Positions 27,516 to 35,306 of a DNA stretch of 64,000 nucleotides are shown here, piece by piece (positions within the stretch are counted from its first letter, which is position 1; each line of letters begins with the position of its first letter). The notes beneath the pieces are model-generated. The model saw nothing but the letters and a program-made list of their open reading frames with translations. It did no database searches and was not told the DNA's origin. Origin of the DNA: Clostridia bacterium (GTDB lineage Bacteria > Bacillota > Clostridia > Acetivibrionales > DSM-2933); the NCBI GenBank assembly GCA_026418275.1, contig JAOABQ010000014.1, forward strand, positions 1-64,000, written 5' to 3'. The translations under genes and the position numbers were made by a program.

Positions 27516-27549
27516 AAAACCTCTGTTCACACTAGAGCAGGGGTTTTTA
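27516..27549 (+). terminator. Intrinsic terminator after repeat B
   Basis: Stem AAAACCTCTG / CAGGGGTTTTT with a 12-base loop and T tract on the plus strand. It ends the transcript of the LiaF-like gene after passing through the repeat. Confidence 0.75.
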
Positions 27550-27706
27550 CTTTATCAGAATAATAAATCCAAATGTAAATGAATATAAGAAAAGCTTTAT
27601 TTGTTTGGACAGCGGAATCATGATGAGAATCTTTAAATTTTACGGAACAAGACACTTTTAGCCATCATATTATGGAAGAGAGTACCTATCTAGGAGTCCA
27701 TAGATT

Positions 27707-27934
27707 ATGAATGACGAAAAGCTCATTAAAGAAAAACTCGAAATTATAAAAAATTATGTGTACCATGAACTAAATGGCTTGAAAACGCAGATTGCATTAG
27801 AGACTGACGAAGTCAAGAAAAGTTCAACGCCCTCAAGTGATAATAAAAAAACTAAACCCATAAGTAAGTTAGAAAAGCATAAAAAATCCTATAAGAAGCA
27901 CAACATCTGCTCTAGAATAAAAAAATACATTTAA
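27707..27934 (+). CDS. Small basic protein of unknown function
   Basis: 75 residues, preceded by TAGGAGT at about 12 bases. The N-terminal half is helical (MNDEKLIKEKLEIIKNYVYH), the middle is Ser/Lys/Thr-rich, and the C-terminus is very basic (LEKHKKSYKKHNICSRIKKY), which would suit nucleic acid or membrane binding. No family is recognised. It has no close neighbour on its strand. Probably real because of its ribosome binding site and isolated open frame, but this is not certain. Confidence 0.5.
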   Translation: MNDEKLIKEKLEIIKNYVYHELNGLKTQIALETDEVKKSSTPSSDNKKTKPISKLEKHKKSYKKHNICSRIKKYI

Positions 27935-28267
27935 TATATTATTAAAATGTGAGATAAGACAGCACTTTAACCTCTGCTAAATGCAATACGAAATAAATTA
28001 TATTGAACACAGCGGCAAATAATATACTCAAAGAAATGTTTTCTAAAATACCAATTTAAAAAATCCATGTTTTCATTTATAATAATTGTGGGTAAAATAT
28101 TGTTAATTCCCAGATGAAGTAATTTCAGCTATAGACTGCATTAAAATTCATATTTGGCACAAGTATTTTATTTAATACTTTTAACATGCATTCTCGTTGT
28201 CAAATATTTATTTTTTGCATCTATAAAATTTGTGGTTCTTCATATTATTATTAAAGGAGTGAATAGA
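27935..28267. other. Intergenic region upstream of rubredoxin
   Basis: AT-rich, about 330 bases with no supported feature. The open frame continuing upstream of rubredoxin is an artefact with no ribosome binding site. Confidence 0.4.
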
Positions 28268-28426
28268 ATGGATAAGTATATTTGTACTGCTTGTGGATAT
28301 ATTTATGATCCAGAAGTTGGCGATCCGGATAGCGGTATTGCTCCAGGTACTTCCTTTGAAGATATTCCGGAGGATTGGGTCTGTCCTTTATGCGGCGTAG
28401 GTAAAGATATGTTTGAAAAAGCTTAA
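28268..28426 (+). CDS. Rubredoxin
   Basis: 52 residues after an AGGAG ribosome binding site; the longer frame that starts 114 bases earlier encodes an unlikely hydrophobic extension. The two iron-binding pairs are CTACG (Cys6, Cys9) and CPLCG (Cys39, Cys42), with the usual [20 protein letters not shown] between them. It is a small cytoplasmic one-electron carrier, in anaerobes commonly feeding oxygen or peroxide reductases. It is monocistronic: a strong terminator follows. Confidence 0.97.
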   Translation: MDKYICTACGYIYDPEVGDPDSGIAPGTSFEDIPEDWVCPLCGVGKDMFEKA

Positions 28427-28440
28427 TAACCGGCGATTTA

Positions 28441-28474
28441 AAAAATCCCTGCATTGTCCATGCAGGGATTTTTA
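28441..28474 (+). terminator. Rubredoxin terminator
   Basis: Perfect stem AAAAAATCCCTGCAT / ATGCAGGGATTTTT with a five-base loop. It is symmetrical and could work both ways, also for the 55-aa gene on the other strand. Confidence 0.85.
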
Positions 28475-28691
28475 CCATTTTTAATCTTTTTATTTTTCAT
28501 TCATTAATTTATGCAGTAAACTTATGCGTTGTATATAGACCGGATTTTTAGAGTACTCACCCAACCCCTGCTTTAAATAAATTCAGCATAGGCAGATGAC
28601 TACCCTGATATTTTGTTAACATCCAGTTATTAGAAAACGTACTGCTTCAAGGATCCATGAAATTTTTGGCGCCAAATCATTTCATCCCGTA

Positions 28692-28859
28692 TTAATTTTC
28701 TGCCAATTGTAAAGCAGCATCCTCCAAGGGAATTTCAAGTAAAGTTCTATTTACCCATTTAGTTCCCTTTTCAAGAAAAATTAATACTTCATCACCTGCG
28801 AATGCCAATATCACTACATCTCTGTCAGAAAACCTCACCTTTTTTCCTGTGTATAGCAT
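28692..28859 (-). CDS. Small conserved-looking protein, 55 aa
   Basis: A short frame on the minus strand with AAAGGGTGA eight bases before its ATG. The product begins MLYTGKKVRFSDRDVV and ends PLEDAALQLAEN. The pattern VRFSDRDVVILAFAGDEVLI suggests a small beta-barrel, and the protein is acidic without a signal peptide or membrane helix. I do not recognise a family. It stands alone, about 220 bases downstream of the rubredoxin terminator on the opposite strand. The coding case rests on the ribosome binding site, the coherent hydrophobic pattern and the clean start and stop. Confidence 0.6.
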   Translation of the reverse strand: MLYTGKKVRFSDRDVVILAFAGDEVLIFLEKGTKWVNRTLLEIPLEDAALQLAEN

Positions 28860-29233
28860 ACTGTCACCCTTTATCCTTTGTTTTGTTAGTAATTATATCG
28901 ACTAGTTTTACATTCCCCTTTAGTACTTTTTTTTGGTAATACTTTAAAAACAGTAAATTTATTGAACTATAACTTATTATAGTATATAATATACATAGTG
29001 AATCAGTCTATATTATTTACACACATTTTATATTTTTTCGTTTCCTAAGGCTTGTGGGTCAAGGATAATGAGGGTTGAAATTTTTTCAAAAAGGTATTCA
29101 TTCCTTAAAGATTAATACTGAAATTTTATATTCGTTTTGTAATATTTTTTTTATCGTGTTAAAATATTATTAAGGTAAATTTGTTGAAAACTTTCTACAA
29201 ATAAAATGTCTTAAAAATTGGGGAGGCCTGAAA
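28860..29233. other. Divergent intergenic region
   Basis: About 370 very AT-rich bases between the 55-aa gene and the STAS gene. A possible TTGTAA-17-TAAAAT promoter lies at about 29139-29167 pointing to the STAS gene. Nothing else is supported. Confidence 0.4.
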
Positions 29234-29575
29234 ATGAAAGTTGAAGTTAAGGAGCTAAATGGAATAAAAATCATTAAGTTAATTGGACAAATCAGAATAT
29301 CCACTCAAAATGATTTCAAGGATTTGTTGGATAACCTTGTTAAAGAGAGCGAAGGACAAACTGTCATTCTTAATATGGAAGGCATTATTTATATGAATAG
29401 TATCGGCTTGGGTATTATTATTGATACATATAAAAAGTTTAAGGAAATCAAGGGCAGATTAGTGCTTTGTAACTTACTTCCTGAAATCATGAATCTTTTT
29501 GAAGTTACAAGGCTTAATAGATTTATCGAGATTTACGGCAATGAAGCTGAAGCCATGAAAAAAGTAACTTCCTGA
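29234..29575 (+). CDS. STAS-domain anti-sigma factor antagonist (SpoIIAA/RsbV-like)
   Basis: 113 residues forming one STAS domain. Ser56 in YMNSIGLGIII is the residue phosphorylated by partner kinases in this family; in its unphosphorylated form the protein binds the anti-sigma kinase and frees the sigma factor. No RsbW/SpoIIAB kinase or sigma-B-like gene is adjacent, so the partner is encoded elsewhere. GGGGAGG precedes the ATG at good spacing, and a terminator follows, so it is a single-gene unit. Family certain, partner unknown. Confidence 0.92.
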   Translation: MKVEVKELNGIKIIKLIGQIRISTQNDFKDLLDNLVKESEGQTVILNMEGIIYMNSIGLGIIIDTYKKFKEIKGRLVLCNLLPEIMNLFEVTRLNRFIEIYGNEAEAMKKVTS

Positions 29576-29880
29576 TCTGACGTATTTCCGCTGTTATATG
29601 TTTTAAGCCGCCTAACTTTTCCATTATACTTTATATCATCCGCCTGAAAATGTTCATTTTGTAAAAAAACCCTTGATCTTTTGATCAAGGGTTTACGATT
29701 GTTTATATGTATTTTACAACGAACATCATTCATACTAAAAGTTTTGTGGTTTAAGAAACTACTGTAAAAATATTTTACTTCTATAAAAACCACAATCATT
29801 TATCCTGTGTTCCCAATAGAATCCACTTCCATATGTGAAACACCATCAGGAAATTTTTAACATTGCAATCCAGTAATCTA
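29576..29880. other. Intergenic region with terminator
   Basis: Between convergent genes. A hairpin AAACCCTTGATC / GATCAAGGGTTT at about 29667-29694 is likely the STAS terminator (the A tract on its left also suits the opposite strand). The remainder holds no supported feature. Confidence 0.6.
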
Positions 29881-30342
29881 CTAGATGGAAATGTTATGAC
29901 GCTTCAAATATTTGCATACTGTAGAGCGTGACACTCCAAGCATTTTGGCTACATTACTCTGTGATCTGTTTTTCAGAAGATCTACAAGTTCCTTGTCTTC
30001 AATTACAATCTTTTGCAATGCCTGCCGTTTTCTATCCTTCATTTCCTCTTTTGATATCAGGTTGTATTCTTTTATTTTCTTCTGAACTATACACACAGAA
30101 ACACCCAACATACTTGCCACTTCACTTTGGGATTTCTTCTGATCAATGTACAAATCCTTCAGAACTTCCTTTTTTATCTCTATCTTAGGCAACCCACGGT
30201 TTCTAGTGGGTATATTGAATTTTTTAAGATAATACAATATGGTCGTTGTACCTACACTAAACATTTCCCCTAAATCGTATATCGTTTTTCTTTGATTCGT
30301 ATAGAGGTCCTCTAGAATGTCTCTGGTAATTTTTTTCTTCAT
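29881..30342 (-). CDS. Protein of three tandem helix-turn-helix units
   Basis: 153 residues from the ATG; the longer frame uses an upstream TTG. The protein is almost wholly three repeats of about 45 residues: ILEDLYTNQRKTIYDLGEMF, then VLKDLYIDQKKSQSEVASML, then LVDLLKNRSQSNVAKMLGVS. Each contains a helix-turn-helix with a characteristic end (YYLKKFNIP, KKIKEYNLIS, KYLKRHNIS). Single units of this type occur in transposase and phage/competence-like regulators. A triple array would recognise an extended or repeated DNA site. No partner gene is adjacent. DNA binding is inferred; the role is unknown. Confidence 0.75.
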   Translation of the reverse strand: MKKKITRDILEDLYTNQRKTIYDLGEMFSVGTTTILYYLKKFNIPTRNRGLPKIEIKKEVLKDLYIDQKKSQSEVASMLGVSVCIVQKKIKEYNLISKEEMKDRKRQALQKIVIEDKELVDLLKNRSQSNVAKMLGVSRSTVCKYLKRHNISI

Positions 30343-30662
30343 AAGCACTTCACCCTTCAAACTATTATTGGTTATTAACTACTCCCCAAAATTCATCCAA
30401 CTTCTCTTTATATCTGGTATGATGATAGATTCTAAATTTTTCTATTTTTTTTCAAAATCATTTTAACACATATTTAACTTTTGAAAAAGATATATTTTAA
30501 AAAAAAATGAAAAGTTTTATTATTTAATGCAAAAAAAGGTTAAACCGCTTTAAACTCCGACTTCGGTTTATTCATCATACAGAGATATTTGCATGTATAA
30601 TATTTTCTAAAAAACATATTATAATACTATAATTATTATTAATTTATTTGGATGTGATCAGA
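30343..30662. other. Divergent AT-rich intergenic region
   Basis: About 320 bases, strongly AT-rich. A small hairpin TAAACCG / CGGTTTA lies at 30541-30570, of unknown meaning; it could be an operator or an end of an upstream transcript. Nothing else is supported. Confidence 0.35.
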
Positions 30663-30821
30663 GTGAAAAAAAAGCCTAGCGATAATCAACTTGCTACCGA
30701 ACTCAATAAAAACGATCGGCGTATTCTAGATAAATACAGTAAGTTTTATACAAACTTTATTGAAAGTAATACTGCTCAAAACGACGTACTTGATACCGAG
30801 TTCAGCCCGGAAAAAAGATAG
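30663..30821 (+). CDS. Possible small protein, 52 aa, GTG start
   Basis: A short frame beginning with GTG after a weak GGATGTGATCA sequence. The product is charged and hydrophilic (KKKPSDNQLATELNKNDRRI, later DTEFSPEKR), with no membrane helix and no recognised family. Balanced codon use in an otherwise very AT-rich stretch argues for coding; the poor ribosome binding site argues against. Confidence 0.45.
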   Translation: MKKKPSDNQLATELNKNDRRILDKYSKFYTNFIESNTAQNDVLDTEFSPEKR

Positions 30822-31270
30822 TTTGTAACATATATAAATTTAGTTTTTAGTTAAAAAGACAGCATAAAGAGAACTAAATGCCCGAATCATTTTTTATTCT
30901 TACAGCCTTTAATATCAAATAACCTACATGAAAATGAAAAGCAAATTATAAATTTATGAATAAGTAAACATTCACAAATTTATATTAAAATTTTGTATAA
31001 TTTTTTACACATTTGCAATATACTTTTTGCTAAAAACGTGGTAAAATATAATTACCACAGTTAATAACATCTACTTTTTCATTTTTTCCTCTTTGTAAGG
31101 TGTTAAGAATTTTTTATCTTACTTTTATTAAAAAGCACTTATTTTATTCGGAATTATTTATAATTTTTATACCTAGTGCTTTATTTTTTTGCCCTTTTTT
31201 AAAGCTTGTCATTTAAATTGATCAATAGATACAGTAAAAAATAAAAAATGAAGAGAATGAAAAGAGAAGG
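30822..31270. other. Intergenic region upstream of tRNA-Arg
   Basis: About 450 AT-rich bases. An inverted repeat AAAGCACT...AGTGCTTT (31132-31182) with a 35-base AT-rich loop and a T tract behind it may be a terminator of something on the plus strand. No coding frame is supported. Confidence 0.35.
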
Positions 31271-31299
31271 TTGACAAACTTACTTTTCTATTCTATAAT
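31271..31299 (+). promoter_or_regulatory. Consensus sigma-A promoter of tRNA-Arg
   Basis: Perfect TTGACA, spacer of 17 bases, perfect TATAAT, ending 18 bases before the tRNA. One of the few full-consensus promoters in the window, as expected for a stable RNA gene. Confidence 0.9.
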
Positions 31300-31317
31300 T
31301 ATATTCCGTTAATGTAT

Positions 31318-31392
31318 GTCCCCATAGCATAATGGATAGTGCACTGGTTTCCTAAACCAATGATGTAGGTTCGATTCCTACTGGGGATACCA
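31318..31392 (+). tRNA. tRNA-Arg (anticodon CCT)
   Basis: A 75-base cloverleaf: acceptor GTCCCCA / TGGGGAT, D stem GCAT/GTGC, anticodon loop TTCCTAA with anticodon CCT (reads AGG), T arm GTAGG-TTCGATT-CCTAC, and encoded CCA end. The first pair of the anticodon stem is C-A. It stands alone between a consensus promoter and a terminator. Confidence 0.95.
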
Positions 31393-31396
31393 CTAG

Positions 31397-31430
31397 ACCA
31401 ACCGTAACCAACAGTTTCGGTTGGTTTTTT
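31397..31430 (+). terminator. tRNA-Arg terminator
   Basis: Stem ACCAACCG / CGGTTGGT followed by TTTTT, directly after the encoded CCA. Confidence 0.88.
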
Positions 31431-31610
31431 ATTTGCAGTAACAGCAAAAATCATCCCGGCTCAATGCATAGACGATTTTTATTTCCCAGTCATTACGTTA
31501 CAGGCATACTAATAAAAACACCGGCCATAAACTTTAAAAAAGTTAGCCGGCCGGCATCCATTGATATTTCATTTGCATAAAATAAAGGGGACTTGTGGCT
31601 TCATTTCCAC

Positions 31611-31991
31611 CTACACCATTGCCTTCATAGCAATATTATTTCCCTGCCTGCTTTTAATCTCAATGGGAAAAACTTTATTTATCAGGGAAATCATATAGAT
31701 AAACTTGTTTTGCTTCCTGTGTTCCGATATCCCCTCTAATTTTCTTAGTTTATCCTTGTATAGTATAATGCTCTTCGCAATAATACTATTGTCTATATCT
31801 TCTATGCTATTTATCTGAGGCCAATATACTTCAAGAATATCCGCCAACTCCTTTGCACAAACCAAATAGTTCATATAGTTGTTTTCATTAAAAGTACATT
31901 CCTCGGAGAGACCTGCTATACAAGAATATTTCTTTTCATTCACCATCTTCAAATCATTCACTCTGTACATGAGTATTTCTCTTATTTTCAT
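31611..31991 (-). CDS. Uncharacterised cytoplasmic protein, 126 aa
   Basis: 126 residues with AAGGAGG at good spacing before the ATG. It is mixed helical, with no membrane helix or signal. Notable stretches are CIAGLSEECTFNENNYMNYL and SIILYKDKLRKLEGISEHRK. No domain is recognised. A strong terminator separates it from the next upstream gene on the same strand, so it has its own promoter. A real gene by its ribosome binding site and composition; function unknown. Confidence 0.62.
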   Translation of the reverse strand: MKIREILMYRVNDLKMVNEKKYSCIAGLSEECTFNENNYMNYLVCAKELADILEVYWPQINSIEDIDNSIIAKSIILYKDKLRKLEGISEHRKQNKFIYMISLINKVFPIEIKSRQGNNIAMKAMV

Positions 31992-32052
31992 GTTTAACCT
32001 TCCTCCTTAGTTAAACAACACTCTCTTTAAAGCAACACTTTGTTGCTACCCC

Positions 32053-32096
32053 ATAAAGTACAAAAACTGCCGTTGAAGGCAGTTTTTGTACTTTAT
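32053..32096 (-). terminator. Strong intrinsic terminator
   Basis: Perfect 19-bp stem (ATAAAGTACAAAAACTGCC and its complement, loop GTTGAA). It lies downstream of the small SHOCT-like gene and upstream of the 126-aa gene, both on the minus strand. Confidence 0.8.
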
Positions 32097-32261
32097 TTAC
32101 TTTGCTTATATGGTAACATATGAAAAAAAGTTTGTAAATAGGAAAACTAAACAATTTTAAACTGAAGAGGTATTCATCAAGGGAGCACAAAGTCCAGTGC
32201 CACTTAGACGTTCTTTCCTCTTTAAATGCCGTTTTTCTATCATAATTTCATAGGTTTCAAA

Positions 32262-32447
32262 CTATAGCCTGAATTCTATGATTTTACCATTTTTATTATC
32301 CTTTAAATGCTGAGAAATAATATCATAGTTTCTTTGCAACTTACTGTCTGCCTGCTGATATTCCATATCTGTAAGTATTCCCTCACTCAGTAAACGCTTT
32401 AATATATTACGGCTTATTAAATATAGATCCCTATTTGTATAAACCAT
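32262..32447 (-). CDS. Small SHOCT-like protein
   Basis: 61 residues when started at the second ATG, nine bases after AAAGGG; the first ATG is only three bases from that site. The segment ILKRLLSEGILTDMEYQQAD resembles the SHOCT motif (a short helical module of the form LL..G.IT..EY) found at the ends of many bacterial proteins and in tiny proteins next to recombinases. No recombinase is nearby here. Role unknown. Confidence 0.6.
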   Translation of the reverse strand: MVYTNRDLYLISRNILKRLLSEGILTDMEYQQADSKLQRNYDIISQHLKDNKNGKIIEFRL

Positions 32448-32888
32448 ATCCATTCACCCTTTACCCATTTTGTATAAAGTATTAAATGTCAAACTAAATA
32501 ATCCTTTATTTCCCAAGCTTTTATAAATACCATACTTCTACTTTATACCACACTTTCTTTAAAATGTAAATTACATAATATTTGAAATTGTACCTAATGT
32601 TAATTCAAAACATAATGAAAGATCAGCAGTTTCTCACACCTACCATCAAATCAAAATTACTGAGTGAATTTTAGGGTAATATATCATAAAGCATAAAAAT
32701 TTATTACATTTAGCATTTTGAGTCACTCCGTAACCTTGAATGTCCGCTTGACATAATGCAAAAATTTCCATTGTGCTATAGATAAATGTGTATGTTGATT
32801 TCTACAATCAATTATAAAACTGTGAATTTATAAAAGGGGAAAAAGTGTATAATATAAGTCAAGAAATATAGGAAGGCAGTGAGAACTT
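32448..32888. other. Divergent intergenic region
   Basis: About 440 AT-rich bases between the SHOCT-like gene and the YdcF-family gene, with no coding frame or RNA motif that I can support. It should contain both promoters. Confidence 0.4.
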
Positions 32889-33461
32889 ATGACATATCCT
32901 TTTGATTGTATCAGCAGCTTTATTTTTGTTGAAACACCCTTGGAAAAAGCAGATGTGCTTCTGATCCCCGGAAGTTACGAAAGGGGACTTATGGAAAAAG
33001 CAGCAGAACTTTACCACAATGGCTTGGCTCCTTTGATTCTTCCGTCCGGTGCCCACACCAATGCATCTATGGAATTATCAGAGTGTGAATTTCTTCGCCA
33101 AATCGGACTGTCCTTAGGTGTACCAGACCAGGCAATTTTACAGGAAAACCAGGCAAGAAACACCTTCGAAAATGCAATTTTTTCTCTGCAAGTCCTTGAG
33201 AAAAAACAATCGGATATAAAAAAGGCCATTATCGTGTGTAAAGGATATCACTCCCGGCGTGCACTTATGACATTCCAGACTGAGTTTCAATCCAATATTA
33301 AGTTTATGGCAGCGCCAATAATTGATGAAAGCGGCATAACTAAAAACAACTGGTATTTAAATGATGCGGGTATTCAAACCGTTATGGGTGAAGTCATAAA
33401 AATTGGCAGCTACTTTGGGGAGGAAATTCCATTACTATACGAGAAATACAGTATATTTTAA
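32889..33461 (+). CDS. YdcF/SanA family protein (DUF218)
   Basis: 190 residues forming one DUF218 domain: ADVLLIPGSYERGLMEKAAE at the start, APLILPSGAHTN near 45, then NQARNTFENAIFS and KKAIIVCKGYHSRRALMTFQ, the conserved helix and strand with paired arginines. The usual membrane anchor is absent, so this is a cytoplasmic form like YdcF of Escherichia coli, which binds S-adenosylmethionine. Other members act on envelope lipid carriers. AGGAAGG lies about 12 bases before the ATG. Family sure, function open. Confidence 0.85.
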   Translation: MTYPFDCISSFIFVETPLEKADVLLIPGSYERGLMEKAAELYHNGLAPLILPSGAHTNASMELSECEFLRQIGLSLGVPDQAILQENQARNTFENAIFSLQVLEKKQSDIKKAIIVCKGYHSRRALMTFQTEFQSNIKFMAAPIIDESGITKNNWYLNDAGIQTVMGEVIKIGSYFGEEIPLLYEKYSIF

Positions 33462-33565
33462 TTTAGGCTTCATCTTTAAATTTTTATCGCGGTATTAAGA
33501 AATTAAAATAAGCATAATCTCTATCAATTAATTTTTCACCTATTATTGAATGGGAGGTCTATGCA

Positions 33566-34348
33566 ATGAAAAAAGTATTAGCAGCAGCCCTAATCATGAT
33601 ATCTTTATCCGGCTGCGGAAATGGTCAAACAAATAAAACAGTACCTGTAAACTCTCCAAGTATACAAGTTGAGATGGATTCATCCAAATACGAAAGACTT
33701 CTTACCGATTTTGATTTAAAAGTGATTAGTATTGATTCTTCCAGTATAAAGACTGCACCTGTATTCAATGTAGAATTTTCAAATGAAATTATGGCGCCTA
33801 CCAAACCATACTTTAAAAATATTATTTATCAAATAGCCAAGATGAGTCATTTTAAGGACTTTAAACTCCAGGATCAGAAAAAGAATATCGTAATAGAAGT
33901 AGATTCCGATCCAGACAGTAACTCCGTTAAGGAAATCAAGGTAAATGGTGATAAGAACATCATTGATGCCTTATCTTTAAATAAGCTTACCGACCAAGAA
34001 ATCAAAGTACTTGATTTTCTGAATAAAAATGTTCCCGAAATTGAGGGACATAAGAAAATGGTTGAAAAAGCTTCTCAAAAACAAACTACTGTAATCCCCA
34101 TTATAGAAAGAGAACCGGATGCCTCCGGACCTACCGACTATTATAAGAATTACTATAAGGTGTATGTGGGTGAAATTTCGGATGTATTCAAACAAACAGC
34201 CGAATGGAATACCTTCTATGTACATAAGGATTTTAAAGATATTCTGTTTTTAGATCCTAAGTTTGGCAAAATCATCACTGTACAGGAATGGAGAAAACTA
34301 AGAGCACAAATGAACAATGAAAGCAAGGAAGACCTATGGGGGGAATAA
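33566..34348 (+). CDS. Lipoprotein of unknown function
   Basis: 260 residues with a lipobox LSGC (Cys17) after a short signal, so it is anchored outside the membrane. The mature protein has no recognised domain. It contains DFDLKVISIDSSSIKTAP and a C-terminal part rich in Lys and aromatic residues (SGPTDYYKNYYKVYVGEISD). GGGAGG at eight bases supports the start. It follows the YdcF-family gene by 104 bases and precedes a strong terminator, so the two may form a transcript. Confidence 0.75.
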   Translation: MKKVLAAALIMISLSGCGNGQTNKTVPVNSPSIQVEMDSSKYERLLTDFDLKVISIDSSSIKTAPVFNVEFSNEIMAPTKPYFKNIIYQIAKMSHFKDFKLQDQKKNIVIEVDSDPDSNSVKEIKVNGDKNIIDALSLNKLTDQEIKVLDFLNKNVPEIEGHKKMVEKASQKQTTVIPIIEREPDASGPTDYYKNYYKVYVGEISDVFKQTAEWNTFYVHKDFKDILFLDPKFGKIITVQEWRKLRAQMNNESKEDLWGE

Positions 34349-34371
34349 AATATCCGCATAATAAAAATAAT

Positions 34372-34422
34372 AAAGACATAGTCCATATAAGGAAGTATTT
34401 ATCCTATATGGACTATGTCTTT
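34372..34422 (+). terminator. Strong intrinsic terminator
   Basis: Perfect 18-bp stem (AAAGACATAGTCCATATA and complement) with a 15-base loop, following the lipoprotein gene. It can also act on the leader of the esterase gene. Confidence 0.82.
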
Positions 34423-34451
34423 AATTTTTATCGCGGAGGTTAAAAGGACCC

Positions 34452-35306
34452 ATGCTTCTTTGGAATATTGAAGAATTGATGTACTTTCCTGCACTGGCTG
34501 CAAAAGTAGCTCTTTCAGAGATAAAAAAAAGTACAAGAATTTCTCAGGAAAAACTTTATTATGGGCCGCACCCACAGCAGTATATGCTCCTTTTTTACGA
34601 TACCGGATCCAAAATACAAAGAAAAAATTCAATTTTCTTTGTACATGGGGGAGCATGGTGCCTTGGTAATCCCACCCTATTTAGGTTCATTGGCAGGTAT
34701 TTCGCCTCACTTGGATTTCCTGCAATCCTGCCGGGTTACCGGTTGGCGCCAAAACATAAATATCCCGCACAAAACAAAGATATGATAGACGCACTTAAAA
34801 CAGGGATTGCAGCACTAAAGGAAAGAAAATTATTTAAGGACAGCCTTATCGCTGCGGGCCAATCCGCCGGAGCACAGCTGGCAGGATGCTTGACTTATCA
34901 AAGAAATAATTTTCTTAAAAATAGTATCGATCCAAACATAATTAAAGGATTTATCTCTATCAGCGGTCCCTTGGATCTTACCATCCCCAAATCTTCAATT
35001 GGCAAAAAGCTTCTTAATGCTTATACTATAAGCAGTGAAAACTGGAGCAAAGTAAGTCCTATAAACTTCATTCAAGGAAATGAAAATATACCTGTTCTCT
35101 GTATCCATGGGGATAGAGATCCCATTGTTTCAGTAAGCAATTCAGTGAATATTATTTCAAAAGTAAACCATTCTAAAAACAATCTAGCCAAGCTATACAT
35201 AGCCAAAGGAACGCATCACTGTGATCTCTGTGTAAATCTTTTCTTAAATAAAGATCAAAATTGCTGCCATGTTCTAAATACATGGCTGGAGGAAAGAGAG
35301 CTATAA
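34452..35306 (+). CDS. Alpha/beta-hydrolase, HSL/esterase type
   Basis: 284 residues with the HGG oxyanion motif (His65-Gly-Gly in FVHGGAWCLG) and nucleophile Ser138 in GQSAGAQLAG. The acid is probably Asp223 in HGDRDPIVS, with a histidine at 255 or 256 in KGTHHCDLC. This is the hormone-sensitive-lipase-like esterase layout. No signal peptide, so cytoplasmic. Substrates are likely short acyl or acetyl esters. Its stop codon lies directly against that of nagA on the other strand, which suggests tight packing of convergent genes. Whether it deacetylates sugars is speculation. Confidence 0.85.
   Translation: MLLWNIEELMYFPALAAKVALSEIKKSTRISQEKLYYGPHPQQYMLLFYDTGSKIQRKNSIFFVHGGAWCLGNPTLFRFIGRYFASLGFPAILPGYRLAPKHKYPAQNKDMIDALKTGIAALKERKLFKDSLIAAGQSAGAQLAGCLTYQRNNFLKNSIDPNIIKGFISISGPLDLTIPKSSIGKKLLNAYTISSENWSKVSPINFIQGNENIPVLCIHGDRDPIVSVSNSVNIISKVNHSKNNLAKLYIAKGTHHCDLCVNLFLNKDQNCCHVLNTWLEEREL

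Noticed and set aside
28154-28267. N-terminal hydrophobic extension of rubredoxin
   Set aside because: The AGGAG ribosome binding site sits before the internal ATG that gives the normal 52-residue rubredoxin.
31132-31182. Inverted repeat AAAGCACT...AGTGCTTT taken as a seventh double-hairpin repeat
   Set aside because: Only the terminal eight bases resemble the repeat; hairpin 1 and the internal sequence are missing. More likely a terminator-like hairpin.
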